Source: a virus
Direction: 5' to 3' (one strand)
IMG/VR virus record: IMGVR_UViG_3300033148_004975
Coordinates: 1 to 52,560 of that record
Length of the DNA: 52,560 bases
A model generated the notes under the pieces. The model was not told the origin of the DNA and made no database searches. It was given only the letters and a program-made list of their open reading frames with translations. The position numbers were made by a program, and so were the translations under genes. Positions within the stretch are counted from its first letter, which is position 1; every line of letters starts with the position of its first letter. This document shows positions 1 through 7,815 of this stretch, in pieces.

Positions 1-583
1 TCTTGTTTTTGGGGTTCGTACACAAGATCTAGAAAAATAATTAGAGCCGAAAATGGTTATGCAATTAGATTCTTCGCTAACGAAAATAGAAAAACTGGAT
101 ATGGAAGGGCTTGGATAATTCCACGCAAAAATGTAGAATTTATATTTAATGCATATGGAATTAGCTTATTGGAAGCTGCAAGGATATTTTCAGCACATAA
201 AGGTGTTGCGTATAATGCAATTCAACTATCGTCTTATGATGGAATATTGTATATAAATGGAAACCGTGCTTATATAGTCGGAGAATTCGCTCATATAAAT
301 GAGTATGGAGAAACATTTTATCTGTATTTCATGTGGCACTATATATGGGCGTAAAGATAGCCCATGTGAAAGAAAATATATTCATGGTGTAAAAACTCCC
401 GATGAATTTAAAGTTATTGAAAAATTTTACAATACATGTCCAAAATGTTTTAATGAGATCTTTGTAGAATGCTCTACCCATCGTAATGAATATATTCCTA
501 AAAAGTATGCTTTAAAATATCAGGGTAATTATTATGGTGATACATATTGTATAAAGGCTAATATTGATGCTATTGTTGAATAG
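1..583 (+). pseudogene. 5'-truncated, frameshifted paralog of the next gene
   Basis: The window opens inside this gene. Frame 1 reads without a stop from base 1 to about 354. Its protein closely matches the middle of the gene at 593-1633: both carry SCFW near the left end, then RAENGYAIRFFAN, KTGYGRAWIIP and FNAYG. Similarity to the C-terminal half continues in frame 2 (from about 299 to 583), with a CISCG cysteine pair and then a CPKC pair, as in the neighbour. A frameshift near 305-320 therefore separates the two parts. It may be a decayed duplicate, a sequencing error, or a programmed shift. The function is unknown. Confidence 0.7.
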
Positions 584-592
584 GAAGCATAT

Positions 593-1633
593 ATGAAAGC
601 TCCAAAATTATTTACAACAGATATCTACAAAATTAACATTCCCACTGGAGTTATTCTTGGAGAAGGAAGAAGGATTATTCAAAATTATCTTATAGATCAT
701 GGTATTCCGCCATTGCCTAATAATTGGGATTGGAACTGGAAAGTTCTTTTCGGAAAATATTGTGGAACGCTCACTAAAAGAATATCAAAATATCTATATG
801 TAGAACATCAACTAAAAATCAAACCAGAAATGTTAGCGGAAATTGGCAATATTGCCTCACAATATGTATATGATCGTGATACATATTATGTGGATTTTAC
901 AAATGATTTTAATTGGGAAGCGGGTGATTTTGGGGATAAAAATTCTTGTTTTTGGACAGGAAGAGAAATAAGCAAACAAATAATAAGAGCCGAAAATGGC
1001 TACGCAATTAGATTCTTCGCTAACAAAAATAAAAAAACTGGATATGGAAGGGCTTGGATAATTCCGTATGCAAATGTAGAATTTATGTTTAATGCATATG
1101 GAATAGGTCTACCAGAAGCGGCAAGAGTTTATTCTATATATAAGAGAGTAGCACATAATAGAATAAATCTTCACTATGATGAAATAGTATACGGCGAAAC
1201 AACCATTTGCCACAATCATGATGTATTATGTGTTAATAGAAACTATGGCTATATTATAGGTAAACTCTCTGATATAAATACATATTGTAATGATGAAAAT
1301 AAACAAATAAATATACCAATAAATAATGTACGTATTTGTGATATATGTGATGAAATATATAAAGATCAACGCGATGAAAAATTATTACATAGCTTTTCTG
1401 CATTCATGTTTCCCGAAAAAAGAGAAAAGTTATACGATAAATTTTATAATTCATGTGATCGCTGTATAGAAAAAAATTTCACAAAATGTGATTATTGTGG
1501 ATGTTACATCTTCAATCCATATGTAATTACTTCTCCAAGGAGTGGTAATTATGGAAGTCAATATTGCATGACGAAGAATGAAACAAATCGTCCTGCTGAA
1601 ATGCATTTAATTCAAAATAATTACACAAAATAA
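593..1633 (+). CDS. Conserved phage protein of unknown function with C-terminal zinc-binding cysteines
   Basis: A 346-residue protein and the intact member of a tandem pair with the broken gene just upstream. The central region (about residues 120-180) has the signature SCFW, an ENGYAIRFF strand, GRAWIIP and FNAYG, which I associate with unannotated phage proteins. The C-terminal third carries CDICD, CDRC and CDYCGC pairs spaced like two zinc ribbons. No catalytic motif is evident. The start lies 10 bases after the upstream stop, with GGAAG as a weak ribosome site. A product name beyond a zinc-ribbon-tailed phage protein would be a guess. Confidence 0.75.
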   Translation: MKAPKLFTTDIYKINIPTGVILGEGRRIIQNYLIDHGIPPLPNNWDWNWKVLFGKYCGTLTKRISKYLYVEHQLKIKPEMLAEIGNIASQYVYDRDTYYVDFTNDFNWEAGDFGDKNSCFWTGREISKQIIRAENGYAIRFFANKNKKTGYGRAWIIPYANVEFMFNAYGIGLPEAARVYSIYKRVAHNRINLHYDEIVYGETTICHNHDVLCVNRNYGYIIGKLSDINTYCNDENKQINIPINNVRICDICDEIYKDQRDEKLLHSFSAFMFPEKREKLYDKFYNSCDRCIEKNFTKCDYCGCYIFNPYVITSPRSGNYGSQYCMTKNETNRPAEMHLIQNNYTK

Positions 1634-1650
1634 GGAGCTAATAAATGTAA
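1631..1650 (+). promoter_or_regulatory. Shine-Dalgarno followed by a start-stop (ATG TAA)
   Basis: TAAGGAG (1631-1637) overlaps the stop of the preceding gene. It is followed seven bases later by ATG and immediately by TAA (1645-1650). This is a minimal start-stop unit with a good ribosome site, 55 bases before the next real start at 1705. It could stall or park ribosomes, or be the remnant of a deleted small gene. Confidence 0.4.
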
Positions 1651-1704
1651 ATTACAAAATACCACACTAATACTATATATCTCACTTTTATCAGTAGGAA
1701 TTAC

Positions 1705-2727
1705 ATGAATAAAAATCTATTGACGGCCTTATATGACACATGTGTTATGAATAAGGCAGATTTTGCTAAAATTAGCAATATGGAATCACTGCTAGATGAT
1801 GGTAGACAATTGTTATTCCAAAACAACAATGCCAATATACTTGGTGTTGCACATTTAGATAGTGTATTAACATCAAGACCTAGAATAAGAAAAAGCAGAA
1901 AAAGTAATTGGATATGTGAGTGCCCACAATTAGATGATAGATTAGGGGTGTGGGTACTTCTATATGTGTTGAAAAAAATCAACATTAATATAGATATATT
2001 ACTAACTGATGATGAAGAAAAAGGAATGAGCACGGCACAATTATTTCTCCCCCCAGAAGATAAAAAATATAATTGGATTTTTGAATTTGATAGAAGGGGA
2101 ACTGATGTTGTAATGTATCAATTTGATACACCAAAATTATCCAAAATGTTAAAAGAAAATGGTTTTCGTGTTGGGTGTGGATCATTTTCTGATATTGCCG
2201 ACCTTGATCATTTAGAAATAAGTGGATTTAATTTTGGAACAGGATATTATAATGAACATACTAGACAATGCCACGCTAATCTAACCCACACCATAGATAT
2301 GGTAAATAAATTCTCCTCCTTTTATAAAAAATATAAAGATGTAAAATTTCCATACGAATATTCACCCCAAAGACAATACCGTGGATATAATTATGGCAAT
2401 TGGTGGAGGAATGATTATAACACACAAATTGCCCAACATAAACGAGGCAACAGAAGGGGGTATTATGAATCATTTGACGAATATATAATAGACAGGAGAA
2501 AAGAAGAGGAAGAAGAATATTGGGCAAGTCCAATTAAACATTGTGAAATATGTGGAGATTACGTTAAAAATTTAATAATTTTAGAAGGAGTAGTAGTATG
2601 TAGTAAATGTCATGGTGCATTTTCAATAACGACCAAAGACACAAATGAAAAGGAGGAAAAGGAAGAAGAATATTATGATGAATATAAAAATTGGAGTCAT
2701 AGTGTTGATTGGAGTAGTGGATTTTAA
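1705..2727 (+). CDS. M28/M42-like zinc peptidase-fold protein with C-terminal zinc ribbon
   Basis: A 340-residue protein. Residues 46-110 look like the metal site of the M28/M20 aminopeptidase superfamily: GVAHLD (H50, D52), QLDDRLG (D77/D78 as the bridging-Asp region) and TDDEEKG (the acidic pair in the general-base position). A later SFSDIADL stretch and the histidines in NEHTRQCHAN and THTID fit the remaining ligand region. The last 60 residues add CEICG and CSKCHG, a separate zinc ribbon, followed by an acidic tail. The family removes N-terminal amino acids or acts on small amides. The phage substrate is unknown, and the fold call rests on motifs only. Confidence 0.6.
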   Translation: MNKNLLTALYDTCVMNKADFAKISNMESLLDDGRQLLFQNNNANILGVAHLDSVLTSRPRIRKSRKSNWICECPQLDDRLGVWVLLYVLKKININIDILLTDDEEKGMSTAQLFLPPEDKKYNWIFEFDRRGTDVVMYQFDTPKLSKMLKENGFRVGCGSFSDIADLDHLEISGFNFGTGYYNEHTRQCHANLTHTIDMVNKFSSFYKKYKDVKFPYEYSPQRQYRGYNYGNWWRNDYNTQIAQHKRGNRRGYYESFDEYIIDRRKEEEEEYWASPIKHCEICGDYVKNLIILEGVVVCSKCHGAFSITTKDTNEKEEKEEEYYDEYKNWSHSVDWSSGF

Positions 2728-2758
2728 GAATGTCAGTACAATTTTAGGAGAGTGAATT

Positions 2759-3781
2759 ATGGCACATAACATTACAATTGATGAATATGGATTTGCAGAA
2801 GCGGCATATGCAAAAGAGCCCGCTTGGCACGGATTAGGAGAAATTATTGATCACCAAATGACATCGGAAGAATGTCTAAAATATGCTAGATTAGACTGGA
2901 AGGTTGTAAAGAAACCATTGGCGATTAAGGAAGAAAACGGATATTGTGATTTACCAAGTCAATATATGATTACTGTAAGAGAAGATAATGGATTACCATT
3001 AGGTCTAGTATCAAATAGATATACCATTGTACAAAACACGGAAGCTTTTGAATTTATGGATGAACTTATTGAAAACCATGAAATGAAATATGAGGCCGCA
3101 TTTTCATTAAGTGGTGGGCGACGTGTAGTTTTACTGGCTCAATTACCTAAAGTAGATTTTATAAATAAAGAAGATCCAATTTTACGATATATCCTAATGT
3201 CATTATGTCATGATGGAACTGGAGCTATTAAATTTGGGCCAACTAATGTAAGAGTAGTATGTGCTAATACACTTGCGGTTGCTGCCCGAAAGAAAGAAGT
3301 TAGAGATTTGTCAGTTGCTCATAAGGGTGATATTAAAACTAAATTGAATAAGGCTAGGCAAATCTTATCTCTAATAAATGATAGATTTGATGAAAACTCA
3401 GAAATATATCGACAATTGTCCCAAAAAAGAATCACAATGGATGAATGGAATAGGTTTCTAAATATTATTTGTCCAGAGCCCGATGAAGCCGATGCTTCAA
3501 TTACTAAGAGAACTCGCAACAAAATTATGGAAATTAGAGAATCATTAACTAGAGGATTTATTGAAGGAGAAAACCAAAACATTCCAGGAATTGAAAGAAC
3601 GGCCTGGGCAGCATATAATACTGTTACCGAATTAGTCGATCATATGCCAAGGCGAGGAAAAGATTTTTCGTCTAAAGCAGAAGCAAGATTTAATACTGTA
3701 TTATATGGGACTGGAGCTACTCATAAGGATCATGCATTAAAGACCATAGCAAATATGGTTGGGGTGCAATTAGCAGTATAG
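2759..3781 (+). CDS. DUF932 family phage/plasmid-like protein
   Basis: A 340-residue protein of the length and order typical of the DUF932 family: an N-terminal EPAWHGLG motif, then the YMITVREDNG and SNRYTIVQN strand region, SGGRRVVLLAQLP, and NVRVVCANTLAVA in the middle. The family is frequent on phages and plasmids, and its biochemical role is not established. AGGAG lies 10 bases before the ATG, so the start is well supported. A strong terminator follows the gene, which suggests that its transcription unit ends here. Confidence 0.88.
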   Translation: MAHNITIDEYGFAEAAYAKEPAWHGLGEIIDHQMTSEECLKYARLDWKVVKKPLAIKEENGYCDLPSQYMITVREDNGLPLGLVSNRYTIVQNTEAFEFMDELIENHEMKYEAAFSLSGGRRVVLLAQLPKVDFINKEDPILRYILMSLCHDGTGAIKFGPTNVRVVCANTLAVAARKKEVRDLSVAHKGDIKTKLNKARQILSLINDRFDENSEIYRQLSQKRITMDEWNRFLNIICPEPDEADASITKRTRNKIMEIRESLTRGFIEGENQNIPGIERTAWAAYNTVTELVDHMPRRGKDFSSKAEARFNTVLYGTGATHKDHALKTIANMVGVQLAV

Positions 3782-3798
3782 AAACTGAAGGCTGGTTG

Positions 3799-3841
3799 GG
3801 GGTAGGTCAACAATATTATGTTGGCCTACCCCACCTTTTTT
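3799..3841 (+). terminator. Strong intrinsic terminator
   Basis: The stem GGGGTAGG-T-CAACA pairs with TGTTG-G-CCTACCCC (3819-3832) across a 6-base loop, giving 13 pairs with one mismatch. It is followed by ACC and six T residues. It directly follows the DUF932 gene and ends that transcription unit. The upstream in-frame ATG at 3818 lies inside this hairpin and is unlikely to be used. Confidence 0.9.
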
Positions 3842-3874
3842 ACAATATATTTGAATAGAATAACTAAAGCCCAA

Positions 3875-4444
3875 ATGTCAAAGGCTCCACAAAAAAGTTG
3901 TCCTAAATGCAATAATAAAATTCATGTTAGAAGAAAACAATGTGATTGTGGATTTGTATTTGTCAGTAAAAATAAGAATAGAAATAAAGACAAAAAGAAA
4001 AAGACCACAAATCAAAAATCAATTAAAACATATACTACGCCTGGAAGAGGCAAAAAAAGATGTCAACAATGTAAAACACTAGTTGGTGTTAGAACAAAAA
4101 TATGCCCAATATGTAAAAGTGAAATCGTATCAAAAAAGATTATTAGAGAAAATATAAAAAGAGAAATAGAAAGTCTAGATTGGAAGACACTAAGCGTTAA
4201 TGACATAATATTATCTATATCTGGTGGCCCAGTATTTGAAACAGAAGAAACATCACATAATCTTGGACACTATGGAAAATTTAAAATTAAAGAAATAGTG
4301 AATGATGGCATTTTATGTTATGGAATGGAAAAATTAAATCACGGTGTATACTATTTATATATGGGCAAGCCACGTATATCTAAGTATGGAACAAACTTAA
4401 GGCCACATAAAATAAGGGTATTAAGAAAAGCGACCAATCAATAG
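3875..4444 (+). CDS. Small protein with two zinc ribbons
   Basis: About 189 residues from the ATG at 3875, chosen because the longer frame would begin inside the terminator hairpin at 3818. The N-terminus has CPKC, then a CDCGF pair. A lysine/arginine-rich linker follows, then CQQC and CPICKSEI, giving two four-cysteine zinc ribbons in about 75 residues. The C-terminal half (about residues 100-189) has no cysteine cluster and no match I recognise. The basic linker suggests contact with nucleic acid, but that is inference. The function is unknown. Confidence 0.7.
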   Translation: MSKAPQKSCPKCNNKIHVRRKQCDCGFVFVSKNKNRNKDKKKKTTNQKSIKTYTTPGRGKKRCQQCKTLVGVRTKICPICKSEIVSKKIIRENIKREIESLDWKTLSVNDIILSISGGPVFETEETSHNLGHYGKFKIKEIVNDGILCYGMEKLNHGVYYLYMGKPRISKYGTNLRPHKIRVLRKATNQ

Positions 4445-4459
4445 GCCAAACACATAATT

Positions 4460-4831
4460 ATGCGAAAATATATCAAAAAAGCTAAAAGGATATTGCACAA
4501 TTGTCCCAATAGTCAGCATGTAACATTTATTGTTAAACGAAACACAATAATATGTTACGGCGTGAATAAAAAATATAAGACAGCGCCACTAGCTAAAAAA
4601 TTTGGACATAGATTCAGCGCCATACACTCTGAATTAGCCGCAATTAAATCTTTTCCCTACCCCATTGTACAGCTCCCCTCTTTTAAAATAATAAATGTGA
4701 GAATAAAGAAGAATGGTGACGTTGGATTGTCTAAACCATGTAGACATTGCCAGACTATGTTGTGGTTTTTTAATATAAGACAAATATATTACTCAACTAA
4801 TAATGGTGGATTTCGCAAATTAATAATATAG
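4460..4831 (+). CDS. Cytidine/deoxycytidylate deaminase-fold protein
   Basis: A 123-residue protein with the two zinc motifs of the cytidine deaminase superfamily: HSELAAI (the H-x-E motif with the catalytic Glu, residues about 56-62) and PCRHC (P-C-x-x-C, about 93-97). It is short and the spacing between motifs is compact, as in minimal deaminases. A separate, clearer dCMP deaminase lies at 18842, so this copy may act on another base, nucleoside or nucleic acid. It sits 15 bases after the zinc-ribbon gene and just before the structured non-coding region. Confidence 0.72.
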   Translation: MRKYIKKAKRILHNCPNSQHVTFIVKRNTIICYGVNKKYKTAPLAKKFGHRFSAIHSELAAIKSFPYPIVQLPSFKIINVRIKKNGDVGLSKPCRHCQTMLWFFNIRQIYYSTNNGGFRKLII

Positions 4832-4983
4832 ATAACAATCTAGAAAGTAGTAATTATCTCATCCCTATCTCGCCTTTTCGTCAAGATATTCTGGTTGTAG
4901 CACACCTAACACATATCTGAATAAAATTTCCGTTCTTTTATTGTCAACAATCGTCCGTCGCATTATGAGTAAGTAGAGGGGAT

Positions 4984-5137
4984 GGTTACGACATCACAGA
5001 GTTACCAAATATAGTGAATGCGTAACCTAGAATAAAGGACAACAGGATAAGGTTTTCCTCGAACCAATTAAACAAAAACACGATGATTTTGTGTTTTTGG
5101 GTTAGCTGGGGCGGTATTTGTTTATACTTACTGTCCT
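4984..5137. repeat. Nested inverted repeats (candidate folded RNA or origin element)
   Basis: Three perfect stems occur in order. GGTTACG (4984-4990) pairs with CGTAACC (5021-5027). AGGACA (5036-5041) pairs with TGTCCT (5132-5137). Inside the latter, CAAAAACAC (5073-5081) pairs with GTGTTTTTG (5091-5099), extended by AACC (5062-5065) with GGTT (5100-5103). The nesting is what a multi-helix RNA or an extruding origin would show. No promoter was identified immediately upstream. Confidence 0.6.
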
Positions 5138-5167
5138 AGTATGGGGATTTTGTGTGCATATTTATTG

Positions 5168-5191
5168 GACAATTTTTTTCTAAAAAATGTC
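5168..5191. repeat. AT-rich inverted repeat
   Basis: GACA and a run of T pair with a run of A and TGTC around a TCT centre, with one bulged A. Both arms are almost pure A/T apart from the GACA/TGTC ends. It lies directly next to the inverted repeat at 5192-5215. It could be a bidirectional terminator for the upstream unit, a protein site, or an easily melted segment. Confidence 0.5.
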
Positions 5192-5215
5192 TCAAACCCC
5201 CCAAAAGTGGTTTGA
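5192..5215. promoter_or_regulatory. Inverted repeat overlapping the -35 box (possible operator)
   Basis: TCAAACC (5192-5198) and GGTTTGA (5209-5215) form a perfect 7-bp inverted repeat separated by 10 bases. The right arm overlaps four bases of the -35 hexamer TTGACA (5212-5217). A dyad placed here is the classic position for a repressor operator. It could also act as a hairpin in a transcript reading through from upstream. Confidence 0.45.
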
Positions 5216-5240
5216 CAAAATGCGATTTTCTCCGTATTGT
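5212..5240 (+). promoter_or_regulatory. Sigma-70-type promoter
   Basis: A perfect -35 TTGACA (5212-5217), a 17-base spacer and a -10 TATTGT (5235-5240, four of six consensus bases). The predicted start is near 5247. The optimal spacing and perfect -35 make this the clearest host-type promoter in the window, suggesting early expression by unmodified host RNA polymerase. It points towards the macrodomain gene, about 300 bases downstream. Confidence 0.7.
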
Positions 5241-5246
5241 AAAATA

Positions 5247-5535
5247 GATACGAAAGTATCTATGGCAGGGAGTGGGAGCAACTGGTAATTCTATAGGTGA
5301 GCGAAACGTAGTACGGAAACACGTTCCAATAAGAAATGCATAACGACGTAAATAAAAAAGAGAGGATGGTGTACGAGATGTGAGAATGATAGCAAAGTAT
5401 GAATGTAGTGAAAGCCCTCACCAAGAATAATAGGTAGTAGCTAGTGAAACAGAAATAAACATATAGAATCTAATAGTAACTAAAGTAACAATAGTAGAGG
5501 AAATAGTATATAGAAACTCTCACTCTTTTTTAGGA
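5247..5535 (+). ncRNA. Candidate structured leader or small RNA upstream of the macrodomain gene
   Basis: The predicted transcript begins in a hairpin, ATAGATAC-GAAA-GTATCTAT (5244-5263; 8 bp with a GNRA tetraloop), a frequent 5'-stabilising element. Further possible helices are AACGT/ACGTT (around 5306-5325), GTGAG/CTCAC (around 5390-5421) and a long-range GAGAG/CTCTC that could close the 3' part before a T-run near 5525. About 290 nt stay untranslated before the ATG at 5543, unusual in a genome this compact. I could not match it to tmRNA, RNase P, 6S RNA, a group I or II intron or a known riboswitch. Confidence 0.4.
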
Positions 5536-5542
5536 TAATATC

Positions 5543-6043
5543 ATGCACGAAATAAGGGGAGATTTTTGGGAAGAATTGCAATCTAATTACTATGATGCTG
5601 CTTGTTGCACAACAAATATGGTTTGTAAGAATAATGGCGATCTTGTAATGGGAGCTGGAATAGCTAAAGAATTTGCTGCTAAATTTCCAATGTTACCAAA
5701 AATTTGGGGAAAAGCCACCACTATAATAAAAAACGGCAAGCTTTCATCTAACTTAATAGTTGAAGATATTCGTGATTGGAATATGGATCAAACAGAACAC
5801 CCCATGTATCTAGTTTCTTTTCCTACTAAATACCATTGGAGAGAGAAAGCAGATATAACACTAATAAAAAGATCGGCACTACAATTATATACTATCTCAC
5901 AATCTCTTGGATGGATTAAAATTTTACTTCCAAAACCAGGTTGTAAAAATGGTGGCCTAAATTGGAAAAATGAAGTTAAACCAATTTTAGATACAATATT
6001 AGATGATAGATTTTGGGTAATTTCTAATTTGGAGAATAAATAA
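5543..6043 (+). CDS. Macrodomain protein, DarG/TARG1-like (ADP-ribosyl hydrolase)
   Basis: A 166-residue, single-domain macrodomain. It shows the ADP-ribose loop region GDLVMGAGIAKEF (residues 32-44), N25 on the first substrate strand, LVSFPTKYHWR (90-100) and GCKNGGLNW (133-141). FPTKxHW and GCxNGGLxW are typical of the DarG antitoxin/Poa1/TARG1 branch. The lysine in FPTK (K96) falls where DarG and TARG1 carry the catalytic lysine. The family removes ADP-ribose from DNA or protein, or dephosphorylates ADP-ribose-1''-phosphate. Its strong promoter and the lack of any DarT toxin here suggest a counter-defence role, which is inference. AGGA precedes the ATG by 8 bases. Confidence 0.88.
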   Translation: MHEIRGDFWEELQSNYYDAACCTTNMVCKNNGDLVMGAGIAKEFAAKFPMLPKIWGKATTIIKNGKLSSNLIVEDIRDWNMDQTEHPMYLVSFPTKYHWREKADITLIKRSALQLYTISQSLGWIKILLPKPGCKNGGLNWKNEVKPILDTILDDRFWVISNLENK

Positions 6044-6141
6044 TGCTATATGAAATTCTTGTAATTTACTCAGATGGATATAATTGTAGTGATGAATATT
6101 GTTATGAGCCACAGTTTGTGATTTCATTTTACAGTTATTAA
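6043..6141 (+). CDS. Possible 32-residue protein
   Basis: The ATG overlaps the stop of the macrodomain gene (TAATG), a coupling arrangement common in this genome. The frame runs 32 codons and has two cysteines and many tyrosines. No Shine-Dalgarno or family is visible beyond the coupling. It could be chance coding in the 136-base gap before 6180. Confidence 0.3.
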   Translation: MLYEILVIYSDGYNCSDEYCYEPQFVISFYSY

Positions 6142-6179
6142 AAATAACAACTAAAATCTAAATTCAAAAAAGAATTACA

Positions 6180-6473
6180 ATGAGCAAAAAGCACAAGCTA
6201 GTTAAATTATTGCGTGGTGGTACTGGTGACTATTTTGTAGAAGCTAAAAATTTCAAGCCTATTTTTGAAGCCGTTTTAACAAAGAGAAATTTTATTGGTG
6301 AACCAAAGTTAAATACCAAACGTACCAAATGCAAGAAATGTGGAGTTATCCACAAATACGATGTTGTTCATTTAACCGCAGCTAGTGGCCATAAATTGCG
6401 TGGTCAATATGAGTGGTTTAGGAAGAAAAATCCAACTAGAAATATTAGGAAGAAAAAAGATGTAGAAAATTAA
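6180..6473 (+). CDS. Small basic protein with a CxxC motif
   Basis: A 97-residue, lysine/arginine-rich protein with one KCKKCG motif near residue 53 followed by HKYDVVHL, and a very basic C-terminus (RNIRKKK). A lone CxxC plus nearby histidines could bind one zinc. The charge suggests nucleic-acid or nucleoprotein binding, which is inference. No family is recognised. It sits between the macrodomain gene and the broken nucleotidyltransferase. Confidence 0.6.
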   Translation: MSKKHKLVKLLRGGTGDYFVEAKNFKPIFEAVLTKRNFIGEPKLNTKRTKCKKCGVIHKYDVVHLTAASGHKLRGQYEWFRKKNPTRNIRKKKDVEN

Positions 6474-6493
6474 GTAAATAAGAAATTAATAAC

Positions 6494-7328
6494 ATGTCAA
6501 GCAAAGTAAAACAATTAACAGATGCAAATCTTATTAAGCCACCTTCATTCGTATACCATAATACTATGTATGAGACCATTATGGGTAGTGTAGCATATGG
6601 TATATCTAATAATACTTCCGATATGGATATATATGGGTGGTGTATACCTCCAAAAGATATAATATTTCCACATTTAGCAGGACAAATTGATGGATTTGGT
6701 AGACAAAAAAGACGATTTGAACAATTTCAACAACATCACATTTTTAAATCTGACGAAATAGGTGGTTGTGGTCGAACATACGATATTTCTATTTACAATA
6801 TTATTAAATATTTTCAACTTTGTATGGATAATAATCCTAACATGTTAGATTCTTTATTTACGCCCCAAGAATGTGTTTTACACATTACTCAAGTTGGCAC
6901 AATGGTTCGAGAAAACAGAAGAATATTTTTACATAAAGGTTGTTGGCACAAATTTAAAGGCTATGCTTATAGTCAATTACATAAAATATCTAATAAAAAC
7001 CCACGATGAATGTGAACAAATATTACGATATGGAGATTTAGATTTACAACGTAATAAAGAACATTTAAAAGCTATTCGTAGAGGAGAAGTGTCCGAAAAA
7101 GATATCCGCAAATGGGCTTCTGATAAAGAAAAACAACTTGAAATGCTATATAATAGTGATAAATGCTCTATTCCATATTCTCCAGATGAAAATAAGATTA
7201 AAAATTTATTATTAGCATGTTTAGAACATCATTATGGTAATCTTTCTAATGTTGTTGTTGTACCAAGTAAATTTGAAATCATACTAAAGGAAATTATAGA
7301 AACGATTAGAAAATATCAATTAATCTAG
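6494..7328 (+). pseudogene. DNA polymerase beta-superfamily nucleotidyltransferase (COG3541-like), frameshifted with internal deletion
   Basis: The first frame (6494-7009, 171 residues) has the nucleotidyltransferase signature GSVAYGISNNTSDMDIYGW, with the D-x-D metal motif, and continues through KGYAYSQLHKI before a TGA at 7007. The C-terminal domain continues in another frame from about 6998 to 7328: ECEQILRYGDLDLQRN, then KAIRRGE. In homologs as I know them, a GxDtKxAxHxxRLL segment lies between these parts and is absent here. The joint near 6990-7005 therefore combines a deletion and a frame change. The N-terminal piece alone keeps the catalytic residues. Family substrates are unsettled. 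Confidence 0.72.
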
Positions 7329-7329
7329 T

Positions 7330-7815
7330 ATGGATTATTTTGAAGATGAAACCCAAACTAAAATAAAACCACATAAAATTAATGTAGATCTATTATATAT
7401 ATGCCCATATTGTGTTTCTTACCAATGGATTGATTATTTACAAATAAAAAAGACGAGTAAATTTATTTGTGATAATTGTTATACTATTGTTAATGTTGAC
7501 CAAATAAGTAATGTATCCCTTTCCTTTTCTTCATCATCTAATAATAAAAACAATTCAAATACGACAAAAAATAATATTGACAATACTAAACCGCCTTCTT
7601 CTCCCTCAAATAATAAAAATAAACCAAAAATAAACACTCACAGTAAAGATTACCATAATACTAATGATTACACAACACTAGTATCCACATTTGTATCTTT
7701 AGGATGGAGCAAAAAACAAGCAAAAAATATTATTGATAGTGGTATAGAAAGAGGGTATAATATAAAGGACCATGAAGATTTTGTGACGAATGTGTTGGTT
7801 AATATTAACAAATGA
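7330..7815 (+). CDS. Zinc ribbon plus RuvA-C/UBA-like C-terminal domain protein
   Basis: A 161-residue protein in three parts. Residues 18-55 have CPYC and CDNC (a four-cysteine zinc ribbon). Residues 65-110 are a low-complexity Ser/Asn/Lys/Pro linker. The last 45 residues (TFVSLGWSKKQAKNIIDSG) resemble the small three-helix domain at the end of RuvA or UBA-type domains. That layout suggests an adaptor binding nucleic acid or a partner protein. The start follows the previous stop by one base. The specific function is unknown. Confidence 0.6.
   Translation: MDYFEDETQTKIKPHKINVDLLYICPYCVSYQWIDYLQIKKTSKFICDNCYTIVNVDQISNVSLSFSSSSNNKNNSNTTKNNIDNTKPPSSPSNNKNKPKINTHSKDYHNTNDYTTLVSTFVSLGWSKKQAKNIIDSGIERGYNIKDHEDFVTNVLVNINK

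Larger units (their letters stand above)
4832..5542. other. Long non-coding region rich in inverted repeats
   Basis: This 711-base stretch has no ORF I would call. It holds at least five stem-forming segments, in order: GGTTACG/CGTAACC (4984-5027), AGGACA/TGTCCT (5036-5137) enclosing a 9-bp hairpin, GACA-T6/A6-TGTC (5168-5191), TCAAACC/GGTTTGA (5192-5215), and a hairpin with a GAAA loop (5244-5263). A promoter lies at 5212-5240. It is the only such region in the window and separates two gene blocks. It could hold a structured RNA, a replication origin or a control region. The sequence alone does not decide. Confidence 0.7.

Noticed and set aside
3818-3874. Longer start for the zinc-ribbon gene (ATG at 3818)
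   Set aside because: This ATG and the following codons lie inside a terminator hairpin and its T-run. The ATG at 3875 gives a ribbon at the N-terminus.
5276-5340. tRNA-like sequence (AGCAACTGGTAA and a GTTCC segment)
   Set aside because: The D-arm and T-arm stems do not pair, no acceptor stem or anticodon arm of correct spacing is found, and there is no CCA context.
4832-5542. Group I or group II intron, tmRNA or RNase P RNA
   Set aside because: No group I core P/Q/R/S signatures, no domain V with a catalytic triad, and no RNase P or tmRNA consensus blocks. The flanking genes are not halves of one protein.
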